Source: an uncultured Eubacteriales bacterium
Lineage (GTDB): Bacteria > Bacillota > Clostridia > Lachnospirales > Lachnospiraceae
Direction of reading: 5' to 3'
Length of the DNA stretch: 10,700 nt
Assembly (NCBI GenBank): GCA_900557175.1
Contig: USSL01000038.1
Coordinates: 1 to 10,700 of the forward strand
Every line of letters begins with the position of its first letter. The first letter of the stretch is position 1. The translations under genes and the position numbers were made by a program. The notes beneath the pieces were generated by a model that had not been told where the DNA came from, did not search any database, and worked only from the letters and a program-made list of their open reading frames with translations. This document shows, one piece after another, positions 1 to 6,910 of this stretch.

Positions 1-915
1 AATTTCAATTTCCGGCGTATAATGCCCCGGAAGTATTGAATCATAGGGCGGAATAAAGCTTTCCGGCTCCATATAATCACCGGTCGTAAATGTGACTGTC
101 GCCGTCGTTCCAAAACTTAACGCCGCCCGGCGTTTATTGACACAGCCCAGACCTAAAATCTCACATGCCTTATCCGTGCCTGTGGCAATCAGCTCTAACT
201 CGCAAGAAAGCCCCAAATCGTCCGCCGCCTGAGCCGTCAGGCGTCCAATCGGCGTTCCCGGCGGCACAAGGGTACACATCATCCTGTCCGGAATATCAAA
301 TACAGGACGTACAAGGTCATTTTTCCCTTTCCAGCGTCTGTTTTTAAAATCATACGGTACATAACCGACAATCGACGCCGTTGAATCAGCCATCCGGCCT
401 GTCAGCTTATAATTCAGATAAGTGCCCAAAAGCACATACTTATCTGTCTTTGCCCACACTTCGGGCTCATTTTCACGAATCCAGTTGCAGTGGGATTTCT
501 CATATTGAAGTCTGAGCGTTTTTGTCATCCCCGCCGCCTTCACAGCCGCAGCGCCCCACGGCTTTAAGCGCGGCCTGCCCTTTGCCCTTCTTTGGTCAAG
601 CCATAAAATTGCCGGGCGCAGAGGCTTTCCGTCACTGCCGACACACACGCTCGTACAGCGGATCGTTGTCAGCGTTACAGCTTCCGCAGCCGCGTAAGCT
701 TCCGGAAATCCCTCCTTAAGCTGCCTTGCCACGCGGCATATATTTTCATAATAAAAATCTGCCTCCTGCTCGGCCCATCCCGACTGCTTTGAAATATATG
801 CCGGATGATGCCCCTTCTGCGCCTTCGCAATGACCTGCCCATCCGAGGAGATAAGCAGTGCCCGCGTACTTTGCGTTCCTATATCAAAAACAAGAACAAT
901 ATGTTTTTTGCCCAC
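1..915 (-). CDS. FGGY-family carbohydrate kinase, C-terminus cut by window edge
   Basis: This is the N-terminal 305 residues of an FGGY sugar/polyol kinase, which transfers phosphate from ATP to a polyol or ketose in the cytoplasm. The start is a GTG at 913-915, eight bases after AGGGGAGG (924-931). An overlapping GTG at 915-917 is out of frame. The FGGY phosphate-binding loop is at residues 10-18 (FDIGTQSTR). ILWLDQRR follows in the first domain, and GTDKACEILG at 246-255 supplies the expected catalytic Asp248, close to Asp245 of E. coli glycerol kinase. SFGTTATVTF at 267-276 is the start of the nucleotide-binding half. The rest of the first domain does not match glycerol kinase or xylulokinase closely enough to name a substrate. 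It is the last visible gene of the operon, 21 bases after the FAD oxidase stop, and probably phosphorylates the operon's substrate. Family assignment is firm; the substrate is unknown. Confidence 0.9.
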   Translation of the reverse strand, partial: MGKKHIVLVFDIGTQSTRALLISSDGQVIAKAQKGHHPAYISKQSGWAEQEADFYYENICRVARQLKEGFPEAYAAAEAVTLTTIRCTSVCVGSDGKPLRPAILWLDQRRAKGRPRLKPWGAAAVKAAGMTKTLRLQYEKSHCNWIRENEPEVWAKTDKYVLLGTYLNYKLTGRMADSTASIVGYVPYDFKNRRWKGKNDLVRPVFDIPDRMMCTLVPPGTPIGRLTAQAADDLGLSCELELIATGTDKACEILGLGCVNKRRAALSFGTTATVTFTTGDYMEPESFIPPYDSILPGHYTPEIEI

Positions 916-936
916 ACCGATAACCTCCCCTATCAT

Positions 937-2682
937 CTAGCGTGTAATGCCTTCTTTTAAATACTTTTTCTTGTCCTCATCAAGGTCAAGTCCTAAGGTG
1001 CCGCCCGGATTCATCAAATAGTCTTTATCAAAATAGTCCTTAAGCACTTTAAACACACCGTATTCCGTATGGCCGAGGCTGCCCTCAAGCCAAGGTGCAA
1101 ACATCTTTCCGATACCGTGATGGTGGCTTATGGCCGCGCCGGATTTCTGAATAGCATCAAGAATCGTTGTATGATAGGCTCTGAACTTATCCGCACCGCT
1201 CATGCGCGTAATAAAAATAAAGTAAAGGTTTGCCCCCTGCGGGTAACAGTGAGACATATGGGTTGTCACAATCGTATTTGGCAGCTTGTGGCAGACCTTG
1301 CGGACTTCGCGATGCACCTTCGCCATATTTGACCAGTTGACCGTACACTCAAGCGTATCTGTTACAATGCCGAAATCCATCATCGTATCGCGCAGATACG
1401 GATCGTTAAACCGGCCTTTCTCCCAGCTCTTTGTCACATAGGACGTCAGGCTCATCGCCTTATACTTATGGGCAATGCGCTTAATATTTGCAGCCACATT
1501 TTTAGAATAGCCCTTGCCGCCGTCTGTAAAACCTAAGAAAAGACAGCGCTTCATATCCTTAAAGCCACGGACATCCAAAAGCTTCCAAAGCGGCGTTTCA
1601 TCCACATTATAAAGTCTCAGCATAAGGTTTGTCTCCTCAGGATCAGAAAGTCTGAATACTGACGAAAAACCTGCCTCGCACTGCATCATCTCACGGGCGG
1701 CTGCCATTGCCGTCTTCCAGTCCTTAAAAATATATGAAAACCGTTTTCTGTTTTCCGGCATATACCTGAAAACCTTAAGCGTTACTTCTGTCAGCACACC
1801 GAAGGTACCCTCGCTGCCCATCATAATCTGATTAAGATTCGGCCCTGTCGCCTCCCTCGGATAATGGCTTGTCTGCACATTGCCGATTGGCGTCGCATAT
1901 TTCTGTGACAGCACAATATCTGTAATACAGCCGTAATACGTACTATTCTGACCTGCGCCGCGGGTAACAACCCAGCCGCCCACACTGCTGTACTCAAAAG
2001 ACTGAGGAAAATGGCCGCACGTATAAGCCCGCTTCGCTCCGAAAAGCGTCATCGCGTTATTCAGCGTTTTTTCAAGCTTCGGTCCGGACATACCTGCCTG
2101 CACCGTAATCGTCTGGTCTGTCTCATTAAAATCAATCACCTTATTAAATCTCAGACGCATATCCAAAGACACGCCGCCTTTAATCGGCTCAACGCCCATC
2201 GTTACGCTGCTGCCGCCGCCGTACACATAAAGCGGAATTTTCTCCTTTGTACAATAGGCAACAATCGCCTCGACTTCCTTTGTTTTGCCCGGATAAACAA
2301 CAACATCAGGCAAAGAATCAAGCCGTTTTTCACGAAGGCGCATGGCGTCATACGCTGTCTTTCCATAAGCAACAGAAACACGGGCATAATCATCAGTACG
2401 CACATATTCCTCTCCGACAATATTTTTAAGCGCTTCGATATGCTTTGCATCAAGCTTCACCGGACAATTTTCAAGCCTGACACTTTCCATACCGATACTT
2501 CCGTCATACTGCTTAAAATCATCGTCGGTCATCTTAAACTTCTCTTTCATCATCTTATAAAGCGTTTCCTTCGGATACTTTACAAACTCCGGATCACCCC
2601 ATCTGAAAATTGAACGCCAGCTGTCATTTGGAGCCGCCGTCTTTACCCATGCCGGCTCAAATCCTTTATATGGTTTACTCAT
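937..2682 (-). CDS. FAD-binding oxidase/dehydrogenase of the alkyl-DHAP synthase (AGPS) type
   Basis: A 581-residue flavoprotein of the vanillyl-alcohol oxidase/PCMH fold. The FAD-binding half runs from about residue 125 to 305, with the pyrophosphate loop YGGGSSVTMGV (154-164), SSVGGWVVTRGAGQNSTYYG (232-251) and GSEGTFGVLTEVTLKV (289-304). The C-terminal half carries the AGPS hallmark SHHHGIGK (519-526), preceded by GANLYFIFITR (483-493), whose Tyr487 aligns by eye with the proposed catalytic tyrosine of AGPS. Eukaryotic AGPS swaps the acyl group of acyl-DHAP for a fatty alcohol. Bacterial relatives are mostly uncharacterised and may act as dehydrogenases of 2-hydroxy acids or polyol phosphates. 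No signal peptide or membrane segment is seen, so it is probably cytosolic. The ATG overlaps the stop of the DUF1667 gene (ATGA), with GGAGGAAG upstream. Linkage to GlpA/GlpB-like proteins and a kinase suggests a G3P/DHAP-like or related substrate. The family call is strong; the reaction is inference. Confidence 0.88.
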   Translation of the reverse strand: MSKPYKGFEPAWVKTAAPNDSWRSIFRWGDPEFVKYPKETLYKMMKEKFKMTDDDFKQYDGSIGMESVRLENCPVKLDAKHIEALKNIVGEEYVRTDDYARVSVAYGKTAYDAMRLREKRLDSLPDVVVYPGKTKEVEAIVAYCTKEKIPLYVYGGGSSVTMGVEPIKGGVSLDMRLRFNKVIDFNETDQTITVQAGMSGPKLEKTLNNAMTLFGAKRAYTCGHFPQSFEYSSVGGWVVTRGAGQNSTYYGCITDIVLSQKYATPIGNVQTSHYPREATGPNLNQIMMGSEGTFGVLTEVTLKVFRYMPENRKRFSYIFKDWKTAMAAAREMMQCEAGFSSVFRLSDPEETNLMLRLYNVDETPLWKLLDVRGFKDMKRCLFLGFTDGGKGYSKNVAANIKRIAHKYKAMSLTSYVTKSWEKGRFNDPYLRDTMMDFGIVTDTLECTVNWSNMAKVHREVRKVCHKLPNTIVTTHMSHCYPQGANLYFIFITRMSGADKFRAYHTTILDAIQKSGAAISHHHGIGKMFAPWLEGSLGHTEYGVFKVLKDYFDKDYLMNPGGTLGLDLDEDKKKYLKEGITR

Positions 2683-3059
2683 CTTTTTACTTCCTCCTCC
2701 AAATAATCTTTAAGACAATTACTCGTCACAATCACATCGGCGCCAAGCCCTAAAACGTCCGCTATAAGCACTTCATCCCGGCCGACAGCCCTGCGCACCG
2801 TCGTATGATTAATTTCTTCCATAATATCAAAAATCCTGTCTTTCGGTACCTCTGATGAAACGCGCACCGGCACAACCGGCACCGCATCCCATATTGTACG
2901 GACTGTCGTCGAAAACGTCCGCTTCGGGCACGTCAGCTCATCCTCTGCAAATTTCTTTCCACGCGCACAGCGGTTTCCCGTCACTTCCCACCGGCCGTCC
3001 TTAAACTCTGCCGTCATACGGCAGCTGTTGGGGCACGTAATACATACAAGTTCTTTCAT
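2679..3059 (-). CDS. DUF1667 Cys-rich small protein, likely Fe-S electron-transfer partner
   Basis: A 126-residue protein of the DUF1667 family. Its N-terminus has cysteines at 6, 9, 13, 31 and 44 in the order C-x2-C-x3-C-x17-C-x12-C, within ITCPNSC, GNRCARGKKFAEDE and TCPKR. This resembles the [4Fe-4S] motif of molybdopterin oxidoreductases, but no molybdopterin domain follows. Known family members sit beside GlpA- and GlpB-like flavoproteins in clostridia, where the protein may play the role of GlpC as an iron-sulfur subunit; this is inferred from position and cysteines. The ATG at 3057-3059 is preferred because GGAGG (3068-3072) lies eight bases upstream. A GTG at 3060-3062 would add one residue. 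The gene begins just after the upstream stop and its own stop overlaps the next start by four bases, so translation is probably coupled. Confidence 0.85.
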   Translation of the reverse strand: MKELVCITCPNSCRMTAEFKDGRWEVTGNRCARGKKFAEDELTCPKRTFSTTVRTIWDAVPVVPVRVSSEVPKDRIFDIMEEINHTTVRRAVGRDEVLIADVLGLGADVIVTSNCLKDYLEEEVKR

Positions 3060-3062
3060 CAC

Positions 3063-4388
3063 TTATACCTCCCTCAGTTCGAACACAACCGGCGCCAATG
3101 ACCTTTCCGCCTTTGACATATCAATCACAACACGCTCCATTTCCGGCGGACGCACTGCCGAAAAATGCTTTTTAAAAATTTCCTTGCCGCCGGAAGTCAC
3201 TGTCAGTTCACTCTCACCCATTGTCCGCCGGCATCTGAAATAAAATGTCACCTTTTTATCAAAATCTTCTAAAGACACTCTCTGAGGCACTGTATAGGCA
3301 AGCTCGCCCTTTGTCTCAACCGGCGCCGTCCGCGTCTCCATCGGCTGTTTCATACGATTCCTATATTCGGTCACTTCAGGCCACGGACGATCACATGATT
3401 GCCGCTCCACATAAGCTGCCGCCGAAGTTCCTGCAAGCTCGCCGCTCTCAGAAACATAATCGACCAGATCATTCACATGAAAGGCGTTGCCGCATGAAAA
3501 TATGCCGCATACGCTTGTCATGGCCGAAGAATCACAGACAGGCCCTTTTGTACGTTCATCAATACGCAAATGAAATCTTTCAGCAAGCTCATTTTCAGGA
3601 ATAAGACCGACAGACAAAATCAGTGTATCACAGTCAATCCGCCGCTTGGTTCCTTCGATCGGCCGCATTTTCTCATCGACCTTACAAACCTCAACGCCTT
3701 CTAGCCTGTCGTCTCCGAACACCCGCGTCACAGTCTCTGACAAATAAAGCGGAATATTAAAATCTTCAAGACACTGGATAATATTTCGCGTCAATCCCGA
3801 CGGCTCCGGCTTCACCTCATAAACGCCAAGCACATCAGCACCCTCAAGCTTTAACCGCCGCGCCATAATAAGACCGATATCGCCGCTGCCTAAAATCACA
3901 CAGCGCCGCGCCGGCATCATGCCCTGCAGATTTGTAAAATGCTGGGCCGTTCCGGCAGTATAAACACCTGCCGGCCGCGTTCCGTGAATTGCAACCTGCT
4001 TTGCCGTCCGCTCGCGGCAGCCGGTTGCAAGAATCAGCGACCGTGTATATAATATCTCAACGCCGTCTTTACTGACTGCACACAATTTAATACCGCCGCC
4101 TTTGTACCGTTTAACCTTTGACACAAATGTCCACAGTTTTGCCGGTATACCAAGTGCCTTAAATTCATCAATAAAGCGCTCGGCGTACTCCGGTCCCGAC
4201 AGCTTTTGCTTAAAACGCATCAGGCCGAAGCCATCATGGATACACTGCTTTAAAATACCGCCAAGACGCCCCTCTCTTTCAATAAGAAGCACATCCGAAC
4301 CGGCCTTTTTTGCGGCAATGGCCGCCGCCAGCCCCGCCGGGCCGCCGCCGATGACAATGACATCATAAATCACATCACTTGCGAGCAT
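3063..4388 (-). CDS. GlpB/HcnB-like FAD- and NAD(P)-dependent oxidoreductase
   Basis: A 441-residue flavoprotein with the two-dinucleotide-binding-domain fold. The FAD site GGGPAG is at 14-19, followed by the ERE stretch near 37-39. ILATGCRERT (119-128) closes the first FAD segment. A second Rossmann motif, GSGDIG, at 167-172 should bind NAD(P). GIFSCGNAFHVNDLVDYVSESG (positions 295-316) is the C-terminal FAD motif. No CxxC redox pair is present, so it is not a thioredoxin reductase. It fits the clade containing HcnB, octopine/opine oxidase subunits and the clostridial GlpB partner. A beta-rich tail of about 80 residues (360-441) follows the FAD domain. It probably passes electrons from the GlpA-like subunit to NAD(P) or another carrier. 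The ATG at 4386-4388 is chosen over the longer TTG at 4413-4415 because AGGTGAT (4393-4399) sits just upstream. It overlaps the preceding gene by 14 bases. Confidence 0.87.
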   Translation of the reverse strand: MLASDVIYDVIVIGGGPAGLAAAIAAKKAGSDVLLIEREGRLGGILKQCIHDGFGLMRFKQKLSGPEYAERFIDEFKALGIPAKLWTFVSKVKRYKGGGIKLCAVSKDGVEILYTRSLILATGCRERTAKQVAIHGTRPAGVYTAGTAQHFTNLQGMMPARRCVILGSGDIGLIMARRLKLEGADVLGVYEVKPEPSGLTRNIIQCLEDFNIPLYLSETVTRVFGDDRLEGVEVCKVDEKMRPIEGTKRRIDCDTLILSVGLIPENELAERFHLRIDERTKGPVCDSSAMTSVCGIFSCGNAFHVNDLVDYVSESGELAGTSAAAYVERQSCDRPWPEVTEYRNRMKQPMETRTAPVETKGELAYTVPQRVSLEDFDKKVTFYFRCRRTMGESELTVTSGGKEIFKKHFSAVRPPEMERVVIDMSKAERSLAPVVFELREV

Positions 4389-6102
4389 TGCTATCACCTG
4401 CCTTTGTTTTTCCAAATAAAAGATAACTGTCGCCGCCGCTCTTTTTTACCTTTTCAAGCGGCTGTCCGGTCACTTCACTGATAATCCCGGCGACAAGCGG
4501 CATACAAAAGCCGCCCTGACACCGTCCCATACCCGGACGGACACGCTTCTTTATGCCATCCACTGTATACACAGGCAGCGGTGACATCAGCGCATCTATA
4601 ATCTCACCTTTACTTACTTCCTCACAGCGGCATATCATCACGCCGTAATCCGGGCGCTTTTTAATGAGCGCGTTCCGCTCCTTAAGCCGCATTTCCTTCA
4701 GCCGCGGCACACCCTTCCGATACGGATTGTATGCCTCATTGCGCCGCACCGGACGGTACTTTGATACCATCTTTGCCGCCATGTACGCCACATCCTTTGC
4801 CACTGCCGGCGCCGTTGTCAGCCCCGGTGACTGGATACCGGCACAATGAATGAGATTATGGCACCGTCTTCCCGGCTCAATCACAAAATCCTCCTCGAAT
4901 GTCGGCGCCCTCACACCTGTAAAGTATGTGATAATATCTCTCTCGGACAATTCCCCGACCGCTTTTCTTTGCTTGTTAAAGTTATTTTCAATACTTGCAC
5001 TCTCTGTCGCAAAGTTTTCTTTCTCATACGTCTCGATGGCATCCGGCCCTACAAGCAGATTGTCATGGGCTGTATGAACAATACCGCCGCCCTTCGTATG
5101 ACCGGCAGACTTTTTCAGCGTCTTCCACGAAGCAATCCCCTTCATCATATAGCCTGCCTTTTTGTCCAAAATCGCATTCGTACCGCGCCGCGGATGAATC
5201 GAATAAAACCTGTCACCGGCCATCTTTGCCACATCCTCGGCAAAAACACCGGCCGCATTAATCACAAGCTTCGGATAAATACGCCCCCGGTTCGTAAGCA
5301 CACTTTTGATGCGCCCGCCCTCGGTTTCCATCGAAAGCACCGCCGTATTCAGGGCAATCTCTGCACCGTTGGCTGCCGCATTTTCCGCATAGGCAATTGT
5401 CAGCCCATATGGACAGACCGTTCCGGCGCTGCTGTTATAAACAGCAAACTTAATATCCTTATTCAGATGAGGCTCGCGCCGCCGCAAAACCTTTGCCGGC
5501 ATCAGCCGCGCATCCGAGACACCGCATATATGCTTTCTCTGCCATACATAAAGGGCTGCCGGCAAAAACTCACTCCAGTGCATCATCCCGACATACTGAC
5601 CGCATCTCCGAAACGGCACATCAAGCTCTTTACAAATCCGCCCGTACATCCGGTTGCCTTGAATGACATACTTTTGCTTAAGTGTTCCTTTCCCCAAATC
5701 AATCCCCGGATGCACCTCGCCGTCATTTCTGCCCGACGCGTGCATCGCCACATCAGCCTCCTTATCCACAAGAAGGACATCAAGCTTCCACTTCATCAGC
5801 TCTCTTGCAATACTTGCCCCGGAAATACCGCCGCCGATAATAAGCACATCCGGCTTTCTGCCGTCAAGCGCCTGATCCTGAATTTCAGGCACCTTCATCT
5901 TTGGGGGCGTCACTCCCGAAAGCTGTAAATCATTAATCACATGATATCTTCGTTTCTTATCGACACACATCGTACAGGCGCCGACAATCGCATCCCAGCT
6001 TTTTAATGTTCCCGAAAGCACTACATTGCCGTCTTCTTCGCGGACACATACATCATTCCCGTAAACCTTACGCACCTTTTTTTGAAGCTTTCTGCAATCC
6101 AC
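4375..6102 (-). CDS. GlpA-like FAD oxidoreductase with N-terminal BON-like and C-terminal BFD-like [2Fe-2S] domains
   Basis: About 575 residues from the GTG at 6100-6102, which is preceded by AAGGAAGGG six bases away. A longer ATG start at 6118-6120 (581 residues) has no ribosome site and directly abuts an inverted repeat. Residues below are numbered from that ATG. Residues 1-69 resemble a BON domain (GNVVLSGTLKSWDA, then HVINDLQLSG). A DAO/GlpA-type FAD domain follows, with GGGISG at 96-101, ASGRNDGEVHPG at 128-139 and NAAGVFAEDVAKMAGD near 288-303. The C-terminus holds a BFD-like [2Fe-2S] domain with Cys497, Cys499, Cys534 and Cys539 (ICRCEE and GRCQGGFC). The family includes anaerobic glycerol-3-phosphate dehydrogenase GlpA, which oxidises G3P to DHAP. 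The exact substrate here is not proven. It is the first gene of the operon, and the adjoining GlpB-like and DUF1667 genes suggest one complex. Confidence 0.88.
   Translation of the reverse strand: MDCRKLQKKVRKVYGNDVCVREEDGNVVLSGTLKSWDAIVGACTMCVDKKRRYHVINDLQLSGVTPPKMKVPEIQDQALDGRKPDVLIIGGGISGASIARELMKWKLDVLLVDKEADVAMHASGRNDGEVHPGIDLGKGTLKQKYVIQGNRMYGRICKELDVPFRRCGQYVGMMHWSEFLPAALYVWQRKHICGVSDARLMPAKVLRRREPHLNKDIKFAVYNSSAGTVCPYGLTIAYAENAAANGAEIALNTAVLSMETEGGRIKSVLTNRGRIYPKLVINAAGVFAEDVAKMAGDRFYSIHPRRGTNAILDKKAGYMMKGIASWKTLKKSAGHTKGGGIVHTAHDNLLVGPDAIETYEKENFATESASIENNFNKQRKAVGELSERDIITYFTGVRAPTFEEDFVIEPGRRCHNLIHCAGIQSPGLTTAPAVAKDVAYMAAKMVSKYRPVRRNEAYNPYRKGVPRLKEMRLKERNALIKKRPDYGVMICRCEEVSKGEIIDALMSPLPVYTVDGIKKRVRPGMGRCQGGFCMPLVAGIISEVTGQPLEKVKKSGGDSYLLFGKTKAGDSNARK
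4393..4399 (-). promoter_or_regulatory. Ribosome binding site deciding the GlpB-like start
   Basis: AGGTGAT on the minus strand matches the 3' part of the consensus AGGAGGTGAT and lies four bases before the ATG at 4386-4388. The alternative TTG at 4413-4415 has no such site, so the ATG start is favoured and the preceding gene overlaps by 14 bases. Confidence 0.6.
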
Positions 6103-6108
6103 AAATAT

Positions 6109-6117
6109 CCCTTCCTT
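6109..6117 (-). promoter_or_regulatory. Ribosome binding site favouring the GTG start of the GlpA-like gene
   Basis: AAGGAAGGG on the minus strand is followed by six bases and GTG at 6100-6102. Because the site lies inside the first codons of the longer ATG reading (6118-6120), which has none of its own, it argues that translation begins at the GTG. Confidence 0.5.
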
Positions 6118-6120
6118 CAT

Positions 6121-6140
6121 AGTCGGACGTTTGACCGACT
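6121..6140 (-). promoter_or_regulatory. Inverted repeat at the operon start: candidate TetR operator or 5'-UTR hairpin
   Basis: Perfect 6-bp arms AGTCGG and CCGACT are separated by eight bases. The element lies 12 bases past the -10 box, at about +5 to +24 of the predicted transcript. A dyad overlapping the early transcribed region is a usual place for a TetR-family repressor to bind, and the divergent tetR gene is next door. As RNA the same sequence could form a short stem just before the ribosome site. Both roles are inferred; only the repeat itself is directly seen. Confidence 0.55.
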
Positions 6141-6150
6141 CTTTTACTCT

Positions 6151-6178
6151 ATAGTATCACATTTTTATTCAAAGTCAA
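6151..6178 (-). promoter_or_regulatory. Sigma-A-type promoter of the flavoprotein/kinase operon
   Basis: On the minus strand, TTGACT (6173-6178) is a 5/6 match to the -35 box, with a 16-base A/T-rich spacer and TACTAT (6151-6156) as the -10 box. Transcription would start near 6144, just ahead of the inverted repeat at 6121-6140. The surrounding DNA is clearly more A/T-rich than the coding regions. Confidence 0.6.
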
Positions 6179-6206
6179 TAAAAATATGATTAAATTTTAA
6201 TAGTTA

Positions 6207-6235
6207 TAGACATTTTCAACAAAATAGAGTAAGAT
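6207..6235 (+). promoter_or_regulatory. Likely promoter of the tetR gene
   Basis: TAGACA (6207-6212, 5/6 match to TTGACA) and TAAGAT (6230-6235) are separated by 17 bases. A start near 6242 would leave a very short leader before the ribosome site GGAGG at 6248-6252. The two divergent promoters are close enough that one bound repressor could affect both, although the inverted repeat lies only by the minus-strand promoter. Confidence 0.45.
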
Positions 6236-6260
6236 ACCTTTAGGATTGGAGGTAATATCT

Positions 6261-6827
6261 ATGGCAGCACCGCGCAAAGACGACGTCCGCAGCCTCATTA
6301 TCGAAGCCGCAGAAAGTCTTTTAGCACAAAAACCATTTTCAGAAATTTCCCTCGCCGAGCTGGCGCTTGCCGCCGGCATCTCCAAGGGCACACTTTACTA
6401 CCATTTTAAAAATAAAAATGAGCTTTTATTCGCTATTACAGATAAGTATTTAGATGAGCAGTGGCAGGAACTATGTGTATGGACGGAAAATGCCGACAAG
6501 GACACATCCCTGCACCGTCTTGTGAAATATATTCTTGAACGCGACGTTTCCGGCGTCAAGCTGCGCCTCCCGCTTTTTTATGACGCCATGACCGGCAACG
6601 AGGAAATCCGCACCCACTTAATCCGCCGCTATGAAGCCTTTGCGTCGCTCATCGCCGAAAAAATAGGCCGGCGCACCGACAAAATCTCCGGCGAATACTT
6701 TGCATGGCTTCTCCTGCTTCTATCCGACGGTCTTTCCATTCATCAGACCATCGGCAATGAAACACTTAATACCGACCGCTTCATCGCACAAACTGCCGGA
6801 TATATTGAAAAATTCTTTCCGGGATAA
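6261..6827 (+). CDS. TetR/AcrR-family transcriptional regulator
   Basis: A 188-residue regulator of typical TetR length. The N-terminal helix-turn-helix covers residues 30-49: ISLAELALAAGISKG followed by TLYYHFKNKNELL, the standard TetR signature. The C-terminal ligand and dimer domain has no recognisable signature, so the effector is unknown. The ATG at 6261 is preferred because GGAGG (6248-6252) lies eight bases upstream; a TTG at 6246 would place that ribosome site inside the gene. It is divergent from the flavoprotein/kinase operon and convergent with the protease/ABC operon. It is therefore the best candidate repressor of the former, perhaps through the inverted repeat at 6121-6140. It is the only plus-strand gene, yet its codons end in C as expected from the strand-wide C bias, so there is no sign of recent transfer. 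Confidence 0.92.
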   Translation: MAAPRKDDVRSLIIEAAESLLAQKPFSEISLAELALAAGISKGTLYYHFKNKNELLFAITDKYLDEQWQELCVWTENADKDTSLHRLVKYILERDVSGVKLRLPLFYDAMTGNEEIRTHLIRRYEAFASLIAEKIGRRTDKISGEYFAWLLLLLSDGLSIHQTIGNETLNTDRFIAQTAGYIEKFFPG

Positions 6828-6834
6828 AGGAACA

Positions 6835-6910
6835 AACAAGCTTGTCGTTTAACGTAAACCATTCCCTGTCCATAAACAGAGATCAGTTCACATTAAACGG
6901 CAAGCCTGTT
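6835..6910. terminator. Long imperfect inverted repeat, likely bidirectional terminator
   Basis: Arms 6835-6852 and 6893-6910 pair over 18 positions with one mismatch and one G-T wobble around a 40-base loop, which itself holds small dyads (for example CTGT/ACAG). On the plus strand the right arm runs into TTTTAAATTT. On the minus strand the other arm runs into TTTGTTCCTTT. It lies between the convergent ends of tetR (6827) and the S8 protease gene (6934) and fills most of the 106-base gap, where no gene is seen. The loop is longer than in a classical intrinsic terminator, so efficiency is uncertain. Confidence 0.6.

Noticed and set aside
165..719. Two short plus-strand frames (165-347 and 522-719)
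   Set aside because: Both are antisense to the FGGY kinase, whose minus-strand reading is continuous from 915 to 1 and carries all expected motifs.
2011..2613. A 200-codon open frame on the plus strand
   Set aside because: It is antisense to the FAD-binding half of the AGPS-type gene, has low-complexity basic composition and no domain, so it is a shadow frame.
3245..3604. A 119-codon open frame on the plus strand
   Set aside because: It is antisense to the GlpB-like gene and has no motif or family resemblance.
4321..4355. A GCC/CCG-rich repetitive-looking run that could be a short tandem repeat
   Set aside because: It simply encodes the glycine/alanine-rich FAD-binding loop (GGGPAGLAAA) of the GlpB-like protein on the minus strand.
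4846..5928. A 360-codon open frame on the plus strand
   Set aside because: It lies wholly antisense to the clearly conserved GlpA-like gene. Its translation is rich in Arg, His, Pro and Cys with no recognisable motif. It is a composition-driven shadow.
6146..6230. A far-spaced inverted pair ACTCTAT (6146-6152) / ATAGAGT (6224-6230) flanking the divergent promoters
   Set aside because: Seven-base arms 71 bases apart in A/T-rich DNA are likely to occur by chance and overlap promoter elements.
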